Origin: Halomonas halophila
GTDB taxonomy: Bacteria > Pseudomonadota > Gammaproteobacteria > Pseudomonadales > Halomonadaceae
Assembly: GCF_030406665.1 (NCBI RefSeq)
Contig: NZ_CP129121.1
Coordinates: 1,674,001 to 1,738,000 of the forward strand
Direction of reading: 5' to 3'
Length of the DNA stretch: 64,000 bases
In this document: one piece after another, positions 8,669 to 18,333 of the stretch
Position numbering within the stretch: position 1 is the stretch's first letter
Layout of the letters: each line of letters starts with the position of its first letter
Notes under the pieces: model-generated
Told to the model about the DNA's origin: nothing
What the model saw: the letters and a program-made list of their open reading frames with translations, nothing else
The model's database searches: none
Translations under genes and position numbers: made by a program

Positions 8669-9721
8669 TCAGGGGGCGGCACGCTCGCCGACCAGCGGGG
8701 TCAGGAAGCGCCGGCGCCGTTCCTCATCGGGGAGCGGCTGGGCCAGCAGGTGGACCAGCTTGGCCACGGCGGCTTCCGGCGTCATGTCGTCGCCGGACAG
8801 CACGCCGGCATCGGACAGCGCCTGACCGGCGGCGTAGTGGCCGATGGCCACCGCCCCGTGGGGGCACTGGCTGATGGCGGCGAGCAGCTTGCCCTCGCCG
8901 ACGGCCTGGGCCAGTACGCCGGCCAGGCGCGGATCGTCGGGCACGTTGCCGCCGCCCCAGACCTCCAACAGCGCGCCCTTGACGCGATCGTCCAGCAGCC
9001 AGGCCTCGAGCTGCCAGGCGGCGAGTCCCGGCCACAGCACGATGCGCGGCACCGCGCCGGCGGCCAGCGGCGCATAGTCGGGCAGTTCGAAGCGTGGCGC
9101 GCCGCGCTGGGCACGCTCCAGGCCGCGGCCGGGGTAGAGCACGGCGTCGTCGTCGACCCATTCGCCGAGCGGCGGGTGGTTGGGGCTGACGAAGGCGTCG
9201 GCCTCGCGAGCCTGCCACTTGCGGCTGCGTGCGCCGCGCAGCAGGCGGCCGGCGAAGCAGATCGCCACCTCCTGCAGCCGCGGATCGGCGGCGAAGCGCA
9301 GCGCCGCCTCGACGTTGGTCAGCGCATCGCTGCCGGGCGCTTCCAGCGGCTGCATGGCGCCGGTGATCACCACCGGGCGGTCCAGCCCCTGCAGCTGATA
9401 GGCCAGGCTGGCGGCGGTCCAGGCCAGAGTATCGGTGCCGTGGATCACCACGATGCCGGCATGGTCGGCGTAGTGTTCGGCGATCAGCCCGGCCAGGCGC
9501 TGCCAGTCCGCGGGGGTGGCGGCGCTCGAGTCGATGGGCGTCGGCGTGGCGATGAGTCGGAAGTCGGCCAGTCCGGCCTGGCGCGCCGGGGGCAGGGTCG
9601 CCAGGGTGCGCCGCAGGCGCGACTCGATGTCGTGGCCGGGGATCAGTCCGTCGGGACTGTCCACCATGCCGAACGTGCCACCGGTGTAGATCACCAGCAG
9701 GGAAGAAGCGGTTGACGTCAT
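8669..9721 (-). CDS. ansA: Type I (cytoplasmic-type) L-asparaginase
   Basis: The 350-residue enzyme hydrolyses L-asparagine to aspartate and ammonia. Both catalytic threonine motifs are visible: IYTGGTFGM near residue 11 and VVIHGTDTLAWTA near residue 98. There is no signal peptide, which fits the cytosolic AnsA class rather than periplasmic AnsB. The start MTSTASSLLVIYTGG places the first motif close to the N-terminus, as in the family. It stands 77 bases from the MFS gene on the same strand and may be its cotranscribed partner. Relaxed glutaminase activity cannot be judged from sequence. Confidence 0.85.
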   Translation of the reverse strand: MTSTASSLLVIYTGGTFGMVDSPDGLIPGHDIESRLRRTLATLPPARQAGLADFRLIATPTPIDSSAATPADWQRLAGLIAEHYADHAGIVVIHGTDTLAWTAASLAYQLQGLDRPVVITGAMQPLEAPGSDALTNVEAALRFAADPRLQEVAICFAGRLLRGARSRKWQAREADAFVSPNHPPLGEWVDDDAVLYPGRGLERAQRGAPRFELPDYAPLAAGAVPRIVLWPGLAAWQLEAWLLDDRVKGALLEVWGGGNVPDDPRLAGVLAQAVGEGKLLAAISQCPHGAVAIGHYAAGQALSDAGVLSGDDMTPEAAVAKLVHLLAQPLPDEERRRRFLTPLVGERAAP

Positions 9722-9798
9722 GGGAGCTCCAGGCGGAAGACGCCCACCATGATAGGGCGCCGGCGCCGGCACACAAGAGGGCCTGGGGTGGGGCGGGG

Positions 9799-11022
9799 TC
9801 AGCGCACCACGAGGTGGCCGGTCTCGTCGCTGGCCAGGCGACGATCGCGTCCGGCCAGCAGGGCAAAGACCATGGCGGCGGCAGTCACGGCCGTCAACGC
9901 CAGGGTGATGCCTGGCAGCCCCAGGTCTAGCTCGAGCATCACGCCGATGCCCAGCGGGCCCAGCGAGGCCAGGGCGTAGCCCACGCCCTGCACCATGCCG
10001 GAGAGCTTGCCGGCCAGTCGGGCATCCGCGGTACGCAGCACGATGAGCGACAGCGCCAGGCTGAAGCCGCCGCCCTGGCCGAAGCCGAGCAGCGCCACGC
10101 CGGCCCAGCGCCACTCGATCGGTCCCTGCAGCAGTACCCAGAAACCGCCGGCGATCAGGCTCAGCACCAGCATCAGCGCCGGTCGCTGGTCGCGGCCGAG
10201 GCGGGCCAGCCAGGGGGCGGACAGCGCCGCGCCCAGCTGCAGCATCACCGAGGCGCCGGTCATCCAGCCGGCCTCGGCGTCGTCGTAGCCGCGTTCCACC
10301 AGCAGGGTCGGCAGCCAGCCGAAGACGATGTAGGCCAGCGAGGACTGACAGCCCATGTAGAGGGTGACCTGCCAGGCCAGTGGCTGGCGCAGCAGCGCGC
10401 CGGTATCGCCGCGGGCCGAGGCTTGCCTCCGCGGTGGCGGTGATGCCGGCATCAGCGTCTGCCAGGCGATCAGGCTGATCGCCGCGAGCGCCGCCCAGCT
10501 GGTGAGCGCCGGCGCCCAGCCGCCCAGCGTCTCGGCCAGGGGGATGCTGAGGCCGGCACCCAGGGCGCCTCCCAGGCACAGCGCCATGGTGTAGACACCG
10601 GTCATCAGGTCGGCGCTGTCGGGAAGCTCTCGCTTGACCAGCCCGGGCAGCAGCGTGCCGGCGACGCCGATGGCGGCGCCCACCAGCAGGGTACCGCCGA
10701 ACAGCCACGCCGGTGCGGCCAGTCCGCGCAGGGCGAGGCCGACGGCCAGGATCAGCAAGGCCAGCGACAGGGTGCGCTCGGGGCCCAGGCGTCCTGACAG
10801 CCAGGGCGCCAAGGGGGCGAAGAGTCCGAGGCAGAGTACGGGCAGGGTGGTCAGGGCGCCGATGGCCAGCACCGGCAGGCCGCTGTCGGCTTCGATGCGA
10901 GGGAGCAGTGGGGCCAGTGACGATAGTGCCGGCCGCAGGTTGAGCCCGACCAGCACCATCAGGGCGATGAATGCCAGGGAGGAAGGCGCGGCCCGTCGGC
11001 GCGCGCCGTCAGTGATCGCCAT
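9799..11022 (-). CDS. MFS transporter, CynX/NimT-like
   Basis: The 407-residue protein has about 12 hydrophobic segments. Its opening LMVLVGLNLRPALSSLAPLLP is typical of the CynX/NimT branch of the major facilitator superfamily (cyanate-transport-like and drug export carriers). The ATG at 11022 overlaps the end of the upstream unknown gene by 14 bases, supporting coupling. The longer frame from 11142 lies inside that gene and was rejected. The substrate cannot be inferred. Confidence 0.8.
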   Translation of the reverse strand: MAITDGARRRAAPSSLAFIALMVLVGLNLRPALSSLAPLLPRIEADSGLPVLAIGALTTLPVLCLGLFAPLAPWLSGRLGPERTLSLALLILAVGLALRGLAAPAWLFGGTLLVGAAIGVAGTLLPGLVKRELPDSADLMTGVYTMALCLGGALGAGLSIPLAETLGGWAPALTSWAALAAISLIAWQTLMPASPPPRRQASARGDTGALLRQPLAWQVTLYMGCQSSLAYIVFGWLPTLLVERGYDDAEAGWMTGASVMLQLGAALSAPWLARLGRDQRPALMLVLSLIAGGFWVLLQGPIEWRWAGVALLGFGQGGGFSLALSLIVLRTADARLAGKLSGMVQGVGYALASLGPLGIGVMLELDLGLPGITLALTAVTAAAMVFALLAGRDRRLASDETGHLVVR

Positions 11023-11542
11023 CCGGCTCCTCCGTCTGTCGACGGCGCTGCCAGCGTGCGGCGAATTCGGCCTCACCCTCGAGCTCATCGGCCGCGCCGA
11101 ACTGCAGGTGCCGCCCGTCGGACTGGGCGTCGCTGTTGGCACGCTGGCGGATGCCGCTGACGTCCTCGCTGCTGACCAGATCGAAGTCGCCGTGGGTCAT
11201 GGTGTGCGCGACCAGCGGCCCGTCGTAGGTCCAGCAGCGCTGGGGAACCTTGGAGACGTGCCACCGCTGGCCCTGCCAGTGGGCGATGCCGTCGGCGTCG
11301 AGCCGGAAGGCGTCGTCCGGCAGCAGGGCCGCGAACAGACGGGCGTTGAGCACCAGGCCGTTGTCGATCATTTCCACGGGGCCCTGGTACTCGCCCCGCT
11401 TCAGGGCGCTGAGCATGTCGTCACGGGCCCGCTTGCCCTCGGGAGTGATCCTGCCCTCGCCGCACAGGTGCAGCAGGTCGCCGTCGACCTGCTTGATGAC
11501 CCAGACGCGAATCGGGGGCTTGCCGAACAGTCGCTTCCACAT
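11009..11542 (-). CDS. Conserved hypothetical protein, 177 aa
   Basis: This is a soluble protein starting MWKRLFGKPPIRVWVIKQ, with no signal peptide or membrane segment. The C-terminal 30 residues are charged and probably disordered. I do not recognise the family. It is in an apparent operon: the next gene upstream stops three bases before this ATG, and the MFS gene overlaps its end by 14 bases. The arrangement suggests three cotranscribed genes. Confidence 0.65.
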   Translation of the reverse strand: MWKRLFGKPPIRVWVIKQVDGDLLHLCGEGRITPEGKRARDDMLSALKRGEYQGPVEMIDNGLVLNARLFAALLPDDAFRLDADGIAHWQGQRWHVSKVPQRCWTYDGPLVAHTMTHGDFDLVSSEDVSGIRQRANSDAQSDGRHLQFGAADELEGEAEFAARWQRRRQTEEPDGDH

Positions 11543-11545
11543 GGT

Positions 11546-12049
11546 TCAGCTCATATGTTGACGCAGGTCGCCTCTCACACTGTCGATCAGGGTGATGAAG
11601 TGGCTGTCGCCGCTGGCATCGATGCGATCGACCCGCGCCATGCTGGCCAGGCCGCGATCGACCAGCAGCTGGTCGAAGATCTCCAGCGTGATGGATTCGA
11701 CGCCGGCCTCTGCCGGCGGCAGGGTGCCGTCGGTCAGGGTGAAGCTCGGCAGCAGGGCGGCGCGTACGCGGGTGGCGCCGCCCTCGGCGAGGACCCGGCG
11801 CACGAACAGCCAGCCCTCGCAGGCCAGCCGCTCCCCCGATTCGAGCTCACGCTGGAAGAGGGTGCGATAGCAGGCCCCCTGGGTCGCGGCCTTGTCGGCC
11901 ATGCTGCGGTAGGCTTCGGTGGTGCGCTGGGCCGAGACCCCGGCGGATTCCAGCTGCTGCCAGGCCGCGCGATGCTCGCGGTCGAGTTGTGCCTGGCGCT
12001 GAAAGCGCTGCCAGAGTCGGTAGTCGTTGATCAGCTCTCGCGTGTCCAT
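11546..12049 (-). CDS. Hypothetical protein, 167 aa
   Basis: The protein starts MDTRELINDYRLWQRFQRQAQ and is mainly helical at the N-terminus, with an alpha/beta C-terminal half (ITLEIFDQLLVDRGLASMARVDRI). The ATG at 12049 was chosen because AAGG lies 6 bases upstream of it; the other in-frame ATG at 12055 is too close to that site. I do not recognise the family. It is the first gene of a likely three-gene unit with the 177-residue protein and the MFS transporter, and lies close downstream of rhlE on the same strand. Confidence 0.6.
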   Translation of the reverse strand: MDTRELINDYRLWQRFQRQAQLDREHRAAWQQLESAGVSAQRTTEAYRSMADKAATQGACYRTLFQRELESGERLACEGWLFVRRVLAEGGATRVRAALLPSFTLTDGTLPPAEAGVESITLEIFDQLLVDRGLASMARVDRIDASGDSHFITLIDSVRGDLRQHMS

Positions 12050-12108
12050 GGGCATCCTTGCAGGCGTCGTGTCGGCCGATAAGGCGAATACATTCGCATT
12101 ATCGGATA

Positions 12109-13470
12109 TCAATTGCCAGTGCGCTGGCGATCCTGTCCGCCGCGCCGACGCCGGCGCCGCCCCGGTGACTGGCCGTCGCGGTCGCCGCCGTTTCCGCCAT
12201 GGTTACCGCCGGCGCTGCTGCGGTTGCCACCGTTACCGCTGCGACCACCGCCGCCGTTGCCGCGACCGTTGCCACCACGGCCATTGCCGCCACGGCCACG
12301 ATTGCGGCCGTTCTCGATCGGCTCGGGTTTGGCGTTGGGGTCGGGCTCGAAGCCGGGCTCGATGTGCTTGGTCAGGTCGCGCTTCATCAGCTTCTCGATG
12401 TTGCCGAGCAGACCATGCTCGTCGACGCACACCAGCGATACGGCCTGGCCGTCGTGACCGGCGCGACCGGTGCGGCCGATGCGGTGCACGTAATCTTCGG
12501 CCACGTTGGGCAGCTCGAAGTTGACCACGTGGGGCAGCTCGTCGATGTCCAGGCCGCGGGCGGCGATGTCGGTGGCCACGAGCACCTGCAGGTCGCCGGA
12601 CTTGAAGGCGGTCAGCGCGCGGGTGCGGGCCGACTGGCTCTTGTTGCCGTGGATCGCCATGGCCGAGATGTCACGCTTGTCGAGGTGCTCGGCCAGGCGG
12701 TTGGCGCCGTGCTTGGTACGGGTGAAGACCAGCACCTGGAACCACTGGCGGCTGCTGATCAGGTGGGTGAGCAGATCACGCTTGCGTTCGCGGTCGACCC
12801 GGTAGACGGCCTGGTCCACGGTCTCGGCGGGAGTGTTGCGGCGCGCCACCTCGATCAGCGTCGGATCGTCGAGCAGCTTGTTGGCCAGCGCCTGGATCTC
12901 TTTGGAGAAGGTCGCCGAGAACAGCAGGTTCTGGCGCTGCTCGGGGAGCAGCTTCAGCACCTTCTTGATGTCGTGGATGAAGCCCATGTCGAGCATGCGG
13001 TCGGCTTCGTCCAGCACCAGGATCTCGACCCCGGAGAGGTCGACGTGGCCCTGCTGCTGCAGGTCGAGCAGACGGCCGGGGGTGGCCACCAGAATGTCCA
13101 GGCCCGGGCGGATGGCATCCACCTGGGGCTGCTGGCCGACGCCGCCGAAGATCACGTGGGAGGTCAGCGGCAGGTGTTGTCCGTAGTCGCGCACGCTGTC
13201 GCCGACCTGGGCGGCCAGCTCGCGGGTCGGGGTCAGCACCAGGGCGCGCACGCCGCGCTTGGCCGGGCGACGGCCGTCCTTGAGGCGCTGCAGCATGGGC
13301 AGGGTGAAGCCGGCAGTCTTGCCGGTACCGGTCTGGGCGCTGCCCAGCAGGTCGCCGCCGCCGAGGACGGCGGGGATGGCCTGGCTCTGGATAGGAGTCG
13401 GGGTGGTATAGCCCTGGGCGTCGATGGCGCGCAGCAGCTCGGGGCACAGGCCAAGGTCGGAAAAGGTCAT
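12109..13470 (-). CDS. rhlE: DEAD-box ATP-dependent RNA helicase RhlE
   Basis: This is a 453-residue DEAD-box helicase. Motifs in order: Q-motif TPTPIQSQAIP, motif I AQTGTGKT, motif Ia PTRELAAQ, motif II LDEADRMLDMG, motif III FSATF, motif V ATDIAARGLDI and motif VI HRIGRTGR. The start MTFSDLGL is the RhlE consensus. The last ~70 residues are a low-complexity Gly/Asn/Arg tail with RGGN-type repeats ending in an arginine run, typical of the RNA-binding extension of RhlE. RhlE proteins act in ribosome assembly and RNA turnover. Confidence 0.93.
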   Translation of the reverse strand: MTFSDLGLCPELLRAIDAQGYTTPTPIQSQAIPAVLGGGDLLGSAQTGTGKTAGFTLPMLQRLKDGRRPAKRGVRALVLTPTRELAAQVGDSVRDYGQHLPLTSHVIFGGVGQQPQVDAIRPGLDILVATPGRLLDLQQQGHVDLSGVEILVLDEADRMLDMGFIHDIKKVLKLLPEQRQNLLFSATFSKEIQALANKLLDDPTLIEVARRNTPAETVDQAVYRVDRERKRDLLTHLISSRQWFQVLVFTRTKHGANRLAEHLDKRDISAMAIHGNKSQSARTRALTAFKSGDLQVLVATDIAARGLDIDELPHVVNFELPNVAEDYVHRIGRTGRAGHDGQAVSLVCVDEHGLLGNIEKLMKRDLTKHIEPGFEPDPNAKPEPIENGRNRGRGGNGRGGNGRGNGGGGRSGNGGNRSSAGGNHGGNGGDRDGQSPGRRRRRRGGQDRQRTGN

Positions 13471-13626
13471 GCAGTCTCCGCGGCAACGTCCCGCCCGATC
13501 CGTCGCGCGGGGCGGTCGGATCGAGGCGGAACGAGGGAATGAGGTGAATCGCGGCGGCGGGAGGCGGCCGCGAGAGGCGTCAGTATGCCATAGCGCTGAA
13601 AGCGGCGCAGCCGGCGCGGGGGCGTG

Positions 13627-14226
13627 TCAGGGTGTCGCGCGGCGCTGCTGGCGCGCGACCGCCGACGCGATCTGCTCGGCGGCGGCGTCCCAGCTGCGGC
13701 CCAGGGCCCGGACCAGGGCGGGGTAGCCGTCCTCGGCCAGGGGCGTGGTGACGCGGAAGGTCGCCGCATCCAGCAGCGACTGATCGGCGTCGAGCAGCTG
13801 CCAGCGTCCGGCTGCCAGGGCCTGGCCGTCGGGGCGCCCCTGGAAGCGGTCCACCGTGACCCTCAGCTGCAGCGGGTCGGTGGAGATGCCGGCCTCGGTG
13901 TCGAGCAGCACTCGGGTATCGGGCAAGGCACCGGTCAGGCGATCGCGCAGGCCGCGCTCGAGCTGACGGCCCAGCGGCTCGGCCCAGCGGTGGCCGCCGG
14001 CCTCGCGCAGGGTGATATCGTCGAGCTGAACGACGATGCCCTCGGCGTCCAGCAACGGCGCCAGGCGTAGCGGCCGCAGCACCAGAGCATGCGTGGCGTT
14101 CGACCCGGCGGCGGCCGGCGCGTCGGCATCGGGCAGGGTGTAGCGGGTCGCCGGTGTGCCCCCCAGGGCACAGCCGGTGAGCCAGAGCAGGGCCAGCAGG
14201 GCCAGCAGGGCGCGCGGCGCGGTCAT
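13627..14226 (-). CDS. pqiC: Outer-membrane lipoprotein PqiC
   Basis: The 199-residue protein has a lipoprotein signal peptide ending LLWLTGC (Cys19). The rest is an ABC-type auxiliary (YmbA/PqiC) domain. In the PqiABC system, PqiC is the outer-membrane-anchored part that meets the PqiB tube. The ATG overlaps the pqiB stop by 4 bases. Length and position as third gene of the operon agree with E. coli. Confidence 0.9.
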   Translation of the reverse strand: MTAPRALLALLALLWLTGCALGGTPATRYTLPDADAPAAAGSNATHALVLRPLRLAPLLDAEGIVVQLDDITLREAGGHRWAEPLGRQLERGLRDRLTGALPDTRVLLDTEAGISTDPLQLRVTVDRFQGRPDGQALAAGRWQLLDADQSLLDAATFRVTTPLAEDGYPALVRALGRSWDAAAEQIASAVARQQRRATP

Positions 14227-15905
14227 GGTGAACTCCTGTCGGTCGGGGCGCGGGGCATGGGATCGTCGGCGTCCAGGCTGTCGAACAGCAGGGCGCCGGG
14301 ATTGTCGCCGAGGCGGCGGGCGGCCGGCTGGAGGTCTCGCAGCAGGCGCTCGAGCTGGTCCAGGGTCTCGGTGATATCCCGGTAGGCGGGAGCCCCGGGG
14401 GAGACGCCCTCGAGGGTGCCGCGCAGCGCCGACAGGGTGCTGTTGAGTTCGCCGGGCAGGGCGCGGGTCTCGGGATCGTCGAGCAGCGACTGGACGCCGG
14501 CGGTGAGCTGACGTACCTGCTCCAGGGTGGCTTCCGACGTGGCCAGGTTGGTCTCCAGGCCCGCGAGGATCGGTTCGAGCTCCAGGTCGTTGAACTTGTC
14601 GAGCAGCGCGGTGACCTGGGCCTGGATCTGTGCCAGCCCGCCGGAAGTGGTGGGGAAGACGGTGCGCTCGGCGAAGGTCTCGGGGGTGTAGTCGTCGGCT
14701 CGCTCGGCGTCCAGGCCGAGGTCGACGAACAGCGCCCCGGTGAGCAGGTTGCCGCTCTTGAGCGAGGCCCGCAGGCCGCGCTGGAACAGCCGTTCGAAAC
14801 GCGCTCGCCACTCGTCCATGTCGAGGGTCTGGCTGTCGATGCCGAGCCGCTGGGGTTCGATACGGATCAGCACCGGGATGGCCAGGCGGGCATCGCGCTC
14901 GGGCTGGGGCGATGTGAAGTTCCAGGGCACGCTGGCCACGGTACCGATGCGCACGCCGCGGAATTCCACCGGGGCGCCCCGGGACAGGCCGCGCACCGTG
15001 TCCTCGATGAGCAGCACGTACTCCAGGTAGCGGTCGAAGGTGCCCTCGCGCGCGCTGTCCTCGTCGGCGTAGAGGGTGAAGGTGCTGTCGGGCTCGGCCT
15101 GAAGGCCACGCGGCAGGTCCTCCGGGACGCCGAAGGTGACGCCGCCGCTGACCATGGCCTCCAGCGAGTCGAGCCTGACGCGCACGCCCTCGGAGTCGAG
15201 CCGCAGGTCGACGCCGCTGGAGCCCCAGAAGCGGGTGTTGTCGGTGACCAGTCGGTGATAGGGGCTCTCGATGAAGATGCGGTGGCGCATGCGCCGGGTC
15301 TCGACGTCGAACTCGGACTCCTCGACCCGGCCCACGGTGAAGCCCTGGTAGGTCACCGGATCGCCGACGGTGAGGCCGTTGCCCGCCTCGCTGAGCAGGT
15401 TGATGCGCAGCCCCTCGGCCCCGGGGGGTGCCACCGGCGGCTGTTCGCTGACCGTGAACCGCTCCGCCTCCTCCTCGCTCTGGCCGGGTTCGAGCTGCAG
15501 GTAGGCCCCTGACAGCACGGTATTGAGCCCGCTGATGCCCTCGCGACCGATGCGAGGCTTGACCACCCAGAAAGTACTGTCCTCGACCAGCATTGGCGCA
15601 GCCTCGGGCGTCATGCGAGCGGTCAGCACCACCTCGGACAGGTCCTCGGACAGGTTCACCGAGGTCACCTGGCCGATCTCGACGTTGCGGGTCTTGATCA
15701 GGGTGCTGCCGGCCTCGATGCCGTCGGCGCTCTCCATGGTCAGGGTGATCAGGGGCCCGCGGCTCAGGTAGCTGTCGTAGACCAGCCAGGCACCGATCAG
15801 CAGCGCCACGATGGGCACGATCCAGATCGGCGACAGCGGTGCCTGGCGGGTGGCCCGGGCGCGGTGCTCGTTATCGGGCGCGGCGTCAGGGGGCGTGTCG
15901 TTCAT
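14223..15905 (-). CDS. pqiB: PqiB, MCE-domain intermembrane lipid transport protein
   Basis: This 560-residue protein has one N-terminal membrane anchor (about residues 27-46, IWIVPIVALLIGAWLVYDSY) followed by three MCE/MlaD domains, recognisable by repeated blocks such as GIEAGSTLIKTRNVEIGQV, GDPVTYQGFTVGRV and GAPVEFRGVRIGTV. A long helical C-terminus follows. In E. coli PqiB forms a periplasm-spanning hexameric tube for lipid movement. It overlaps pqiA and pqiC by 4 bases each, so the three are translationally coupled. Confidence 0.93.
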   Translation of the reverse strand: MNDTPPDAAPDNEHRARATRQAPLSPIWIVPIVALLIGAWLVYDSYLSRGPLITLTMESADGIEAGSTLIKTRNVEIGQVTSVNLSEDLSEVVLTARMTPEAAPMLVEDSTFWVVKPRIGREGISGLNTVLSGAYLQLEPGQSEEEAERFTVSEQPPVAPPGAEGLRINLLSEAGNGLTVGDPVTYQGFTVGRVEESEFDVETRRMRHRIFIESPYHRLVTDNTRFWGSSGVDLRLDSEGVRVRLDSLEAMVSGGVTFGVPEDLPRGLQAEPDSTFTLYADEDSAREGTFDRYLEYVLLIEDTVRGLSRGAPVEFRGVRIGTVASVPWNFTSPQPERDARLAIPVLIRIEPQRLGIDSQTLDMDEWRARFERLFQRGLRASLKSGNLLTGALFVDLGLDAERADDYTPETFAERTVFPTTSGGLAQIQAQVTALLDKFNDLELEPILAGLETNLATSEATLEQVRQLTAGVQSLLDDPETRALPGELNSTLSALRGTLEGVSPGAPAYRDITETLDQLERLLRDLQPAARRLGDNPGALLFDSLDADDPMPRAPTDRSSP

Positions 15906-17242
15906 TGCGGGGCTTCCTCATCCGCTGTGGAAGTGGGCGTGTCCCAGATCAACCGGGGGTCGAAGCTCATGGCGGCGAGCATGGTGAGCACCACCACGCC
16001 GCCGAAGGCCACGGCCGCGGGGCCGGGCTCGACCGCCATCAGGTTGCCGGCGCGGATCAGCGCCACCAGGATCGCGACCACGAAGATGTCGACCATCGAC
16101 CAGCGGCCGATGAACTCGGTCAGGCGATACATGCGGGTACGCGTCAGGGAGCGGTCGCCGCGGGCGCGCGGCGCCACCAGGCATAGCCAGACCAGCGCCA
16201 GCAGCTTGCCGATGGGCACGATCACGCTGGCGACCAGGATCACCAGGGCCACCGGCCAGGAGCCCATCTCGATCAGCTCGACGATGCCGCCGATGATGGT
16301 GCTGGGGCTGGCCCGCCCCAGGCTGACGGTGGTCATGATCGGATAGACGTTGGCCGGCACGTAGAGCACCGCCGCCGCGGCCAGCAGCGCCCAGGTACGT
16401 TGCAGGCTGTGGGGGCGGCGCGCATGCAGCGGCTCGCCGCAGCGCCGGCACTGGCCATGGCCGGCGGCATCCAGACGGCCCACCAGGCCGCAGGTGTGAC
16501 AGCCGGTGAGTCCCTGGGGGGCGGCGGGGCGGCCGGTCTGGCTGCCCTCCGGCGCCGGCGGTTCGCCGGCCAGCGCGAACCACAGCCAGTCGCGGTCCAC
16601 GGACTGGTTGGTCGCCAGCAGCAGCAGCGCGAAGGCGCCGAAGGCCCAGAAGGCCGGCCCGAGCGCGATCTGGGCGAGCCCGACGATCTTGATCAGGCTG
16701 ACCAGGGTGCCGATCAGGAACACGTCGGCCATCATCCAGGGCTGCAGGTGGGCCAGGGCACGAGCCGCGCTGCGGCTGGCCGGCAGCGGCCTGCCGCCCA
16801 GCAGGCCGATCTGCAGCCACACCACGGCCAGCAGGTAGAGGACCGGCAGCACCAGGATGGTCAGCAGCACCACCATGGCTACCAGGGGAGCATGGTGCGC
16901 GATCAGGTCGGTGGCGGTCTGGGGCAGGTCGATGCCGTGGCCCACGCCGCGCACGCTGAACGCCAGGAAAGGGAAGGACGCGGCGATCGCCAGGCATGCC
17001 AGCGCGGCGATCGCCAGCGCCAGGCTGCGCTGGGCCGGATAACGATGGCGGCGCACCTCGGCGTGGCCGCAGCGAGGGCATACCGCCTGCTCGCCGGAAT
17101 GCAGCGGCGGCAGCGCCATCAGCCAGTCGCATTCGTGGCAGGCGCGCAGGCGTCGCCGGGTGGCGCGGGCCTCCGGCGGCATGCGGTCGACGTAGGGCGC
17201 CTGGGTGGGCAGGGCGAGTTGGCGAAAGGCCGGCCTTGGCAC
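15902..17242 (-). CDS. pqiA: PqiA inner-membrane protein
   Basis: The 446-residue protein has two halves, each with a zinc-ribbon-like cytoplasmic segment (CHECDWL...CPRCGH near residue 35; CHTCGLV...CRRCGE near the middle) and four membrane spans. This is the PqiA architecture. It starts at a GTG (17242) with a strong AGGAGG about 10 bases upstream. PqiA is the inner-membrane component of the PqiABC lipid transport system. It is first in the operon and divergent from the exchanger gene. Confidence 0.9.
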   Translation of the reverse strand: MPRPAFRQLALPTQAPYVDRMPPEARATRRRLRACHECDWLMALPPLHSGEQAVCPRCGHAEVRRHRYPAQRSLALAIAALACLAIAASFPFLAFSVRGVGHGIDLPQTATDLIAHHAPLVAMVVLLTILVLPVLYLLAVVWLQIGLLGGRPLPASRSAARALAHLQPWMMADVFLIGTLVSLIKIVGLAQIALGPAFWAFGAFALLLLATNQSVDRDWLWFALAGEPPAPEGSQTGRPAAPQGLTGCHTCGLVGRLDAAGHGQCRRCGEPLHARRPHSLQRTWALLAAAAVLYVPANVYPIMTTVSLGRASPSTIIGGIVELIEMGSWPVALVILVASVIVPIGKLLALVWLCLVAPRARGDRSLTRTRMYRLTEFIGRWSMVDIFVVAILVALIRAGNLMAVEPGPAAVAFGGVVVLTMLAAMSFDPRLIWDTPTSTADEEAPQ

Positions 17243-17352
17243 GGCGATGGCGTCCTCCTGACGATCCAGCGGCTTGACCTGAAGTGTGTCACGTTGACGC
17301 GGGGGGCACCATAGTCAACCATGCGCGTCTCATTTGTTCCGATGGAGACACC

Positions 17353-18333
17353 ATGATGCTTCCCGCCCTGGCGGTGGTGGCAGGCCTGATCCTGCTGGTC
17401 TGGAGCGCCGAGCGCTTCGTTGACGGCGCGGCGGCCACGTCCGCCCGACTCGGTCTATCCCCCTTGCTGATCGGCATGCTGGTGATCGGCTTCGGCACCT
17501 CGGCACCGGAGCTGGTGGTCTCGGCCATCGCCGCCGGGCAGGGCAATCCCGGCCTGGCGCTGGGCAACGCCTTCGGCTCGAACATCGCCAATATCGGCCT
17601 GATCCTGGGCCTGGTGGCGCTGATCGCACCGCTGGCGGTGCATTCCGGCATGGTGCGGCGCGAGCTGCCGGTGCTGGGCGGCGCGACGGCATTGTCGGCG
17701 GTATTGCTGCTGGGTGGCGTGGTGCGCCTCGAGGGCGCGCTGCTGCTGCTGGTGCTGGTGGCCTTCATGGCCTACAGCGTGATTCGCGGCCTGCGCGATG
17801 GCACCGATCCGCTGTCGGCGGACACCGAGGCCGAGCTGGCCACGCATCCGATGTCGCTGAAGGCCGCCCTGGGGTGGACGCTGCTGGGTCTGGTGCTGCT
17901 GGTGGCCAGCTCGCGGCTGCTGGTGTGGGGCGCGGTGGACATCGCCCAGAGTCTCGGCGTCAGCGACCTGGTGATCGGCCTGACGGTGGTGGCGGTGGGC
18001 ACCTCGCTGCCCGAACTGGCGTCGGCGATCAGTGCCCTGCGTCGAGGCGAGCATGACCTGGTGCTGGGCAACGTGGTGGGCTCCAACCTCTTCAATACCC
18101 TCGGCGTGGTCGGGCTGGCCGCGGTGATCGCGCCGATCGAGACGGGGCGCGAGGTGCTGCTGCGCGACTGGAGCATGATGGCGGCGATGACCATGCTGAT
18201 GCTGGTCTTCGCCCTGGGGCGCCGCGGTCGCCAGGGGCGCATCAACCGCCTCGAGGGTGGCGTGCTGCTGGCCATGTACGTGGCTTATATCGGCTTCATG
18301 GTGCATCTGGTGGTAGACGCCGGCGGCGCATGA
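17353..18333 (+). CDS. CaCA-family sodium/calcium exchanger (YrbG-like)
   Basis: The 326-residue membrane protein has two alpha-repeats with opposite placement: GFGTSAPELVVSAIAA/GNAFGSNIANIGLILG and AVGTSLPELASAISAL/GNVVGSNLFNTLGVVG. These hold the acidic ion-binding residues. Length and motifs fit YrbG/NCX-type exchangers with ten spans. The start MMLPALAVVAG was chosen at 17353 because GGAG precedes it and the 23 upstream residues are not hydrophobic. The direction and ion (Ca2+/Na+ or H+) are inferred from the family only. Confidence 0.88.
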   Translation: MMLPALAVVAGLILLVWSAERFVDGAAATSARLGLSPLLIGMLVIGFGTSAPELVVSAIAAGQGNPGLALGNAFGSNIANIGLILGLVALIAPLAVHSGMVRRELPVLGGATALSAVLLLGGVVRLEGALLLLVLVAFMAYSVIRGLRDGTDPLSADTEAELATHPMSLKAALGWTLLGLVLLVASSRLLVWGAVDIAQSLGVSDLVIGLTVVAVGTSLPELASAISALRRGEHDLVLGNVVGSNLFNTLGVVGLAAVIAPIETGREVLLRDWSMMAAMTMLMLVFALGRRGRQGRINRLEGGVLLAMYVAYIGFMVHLVVDAGGA

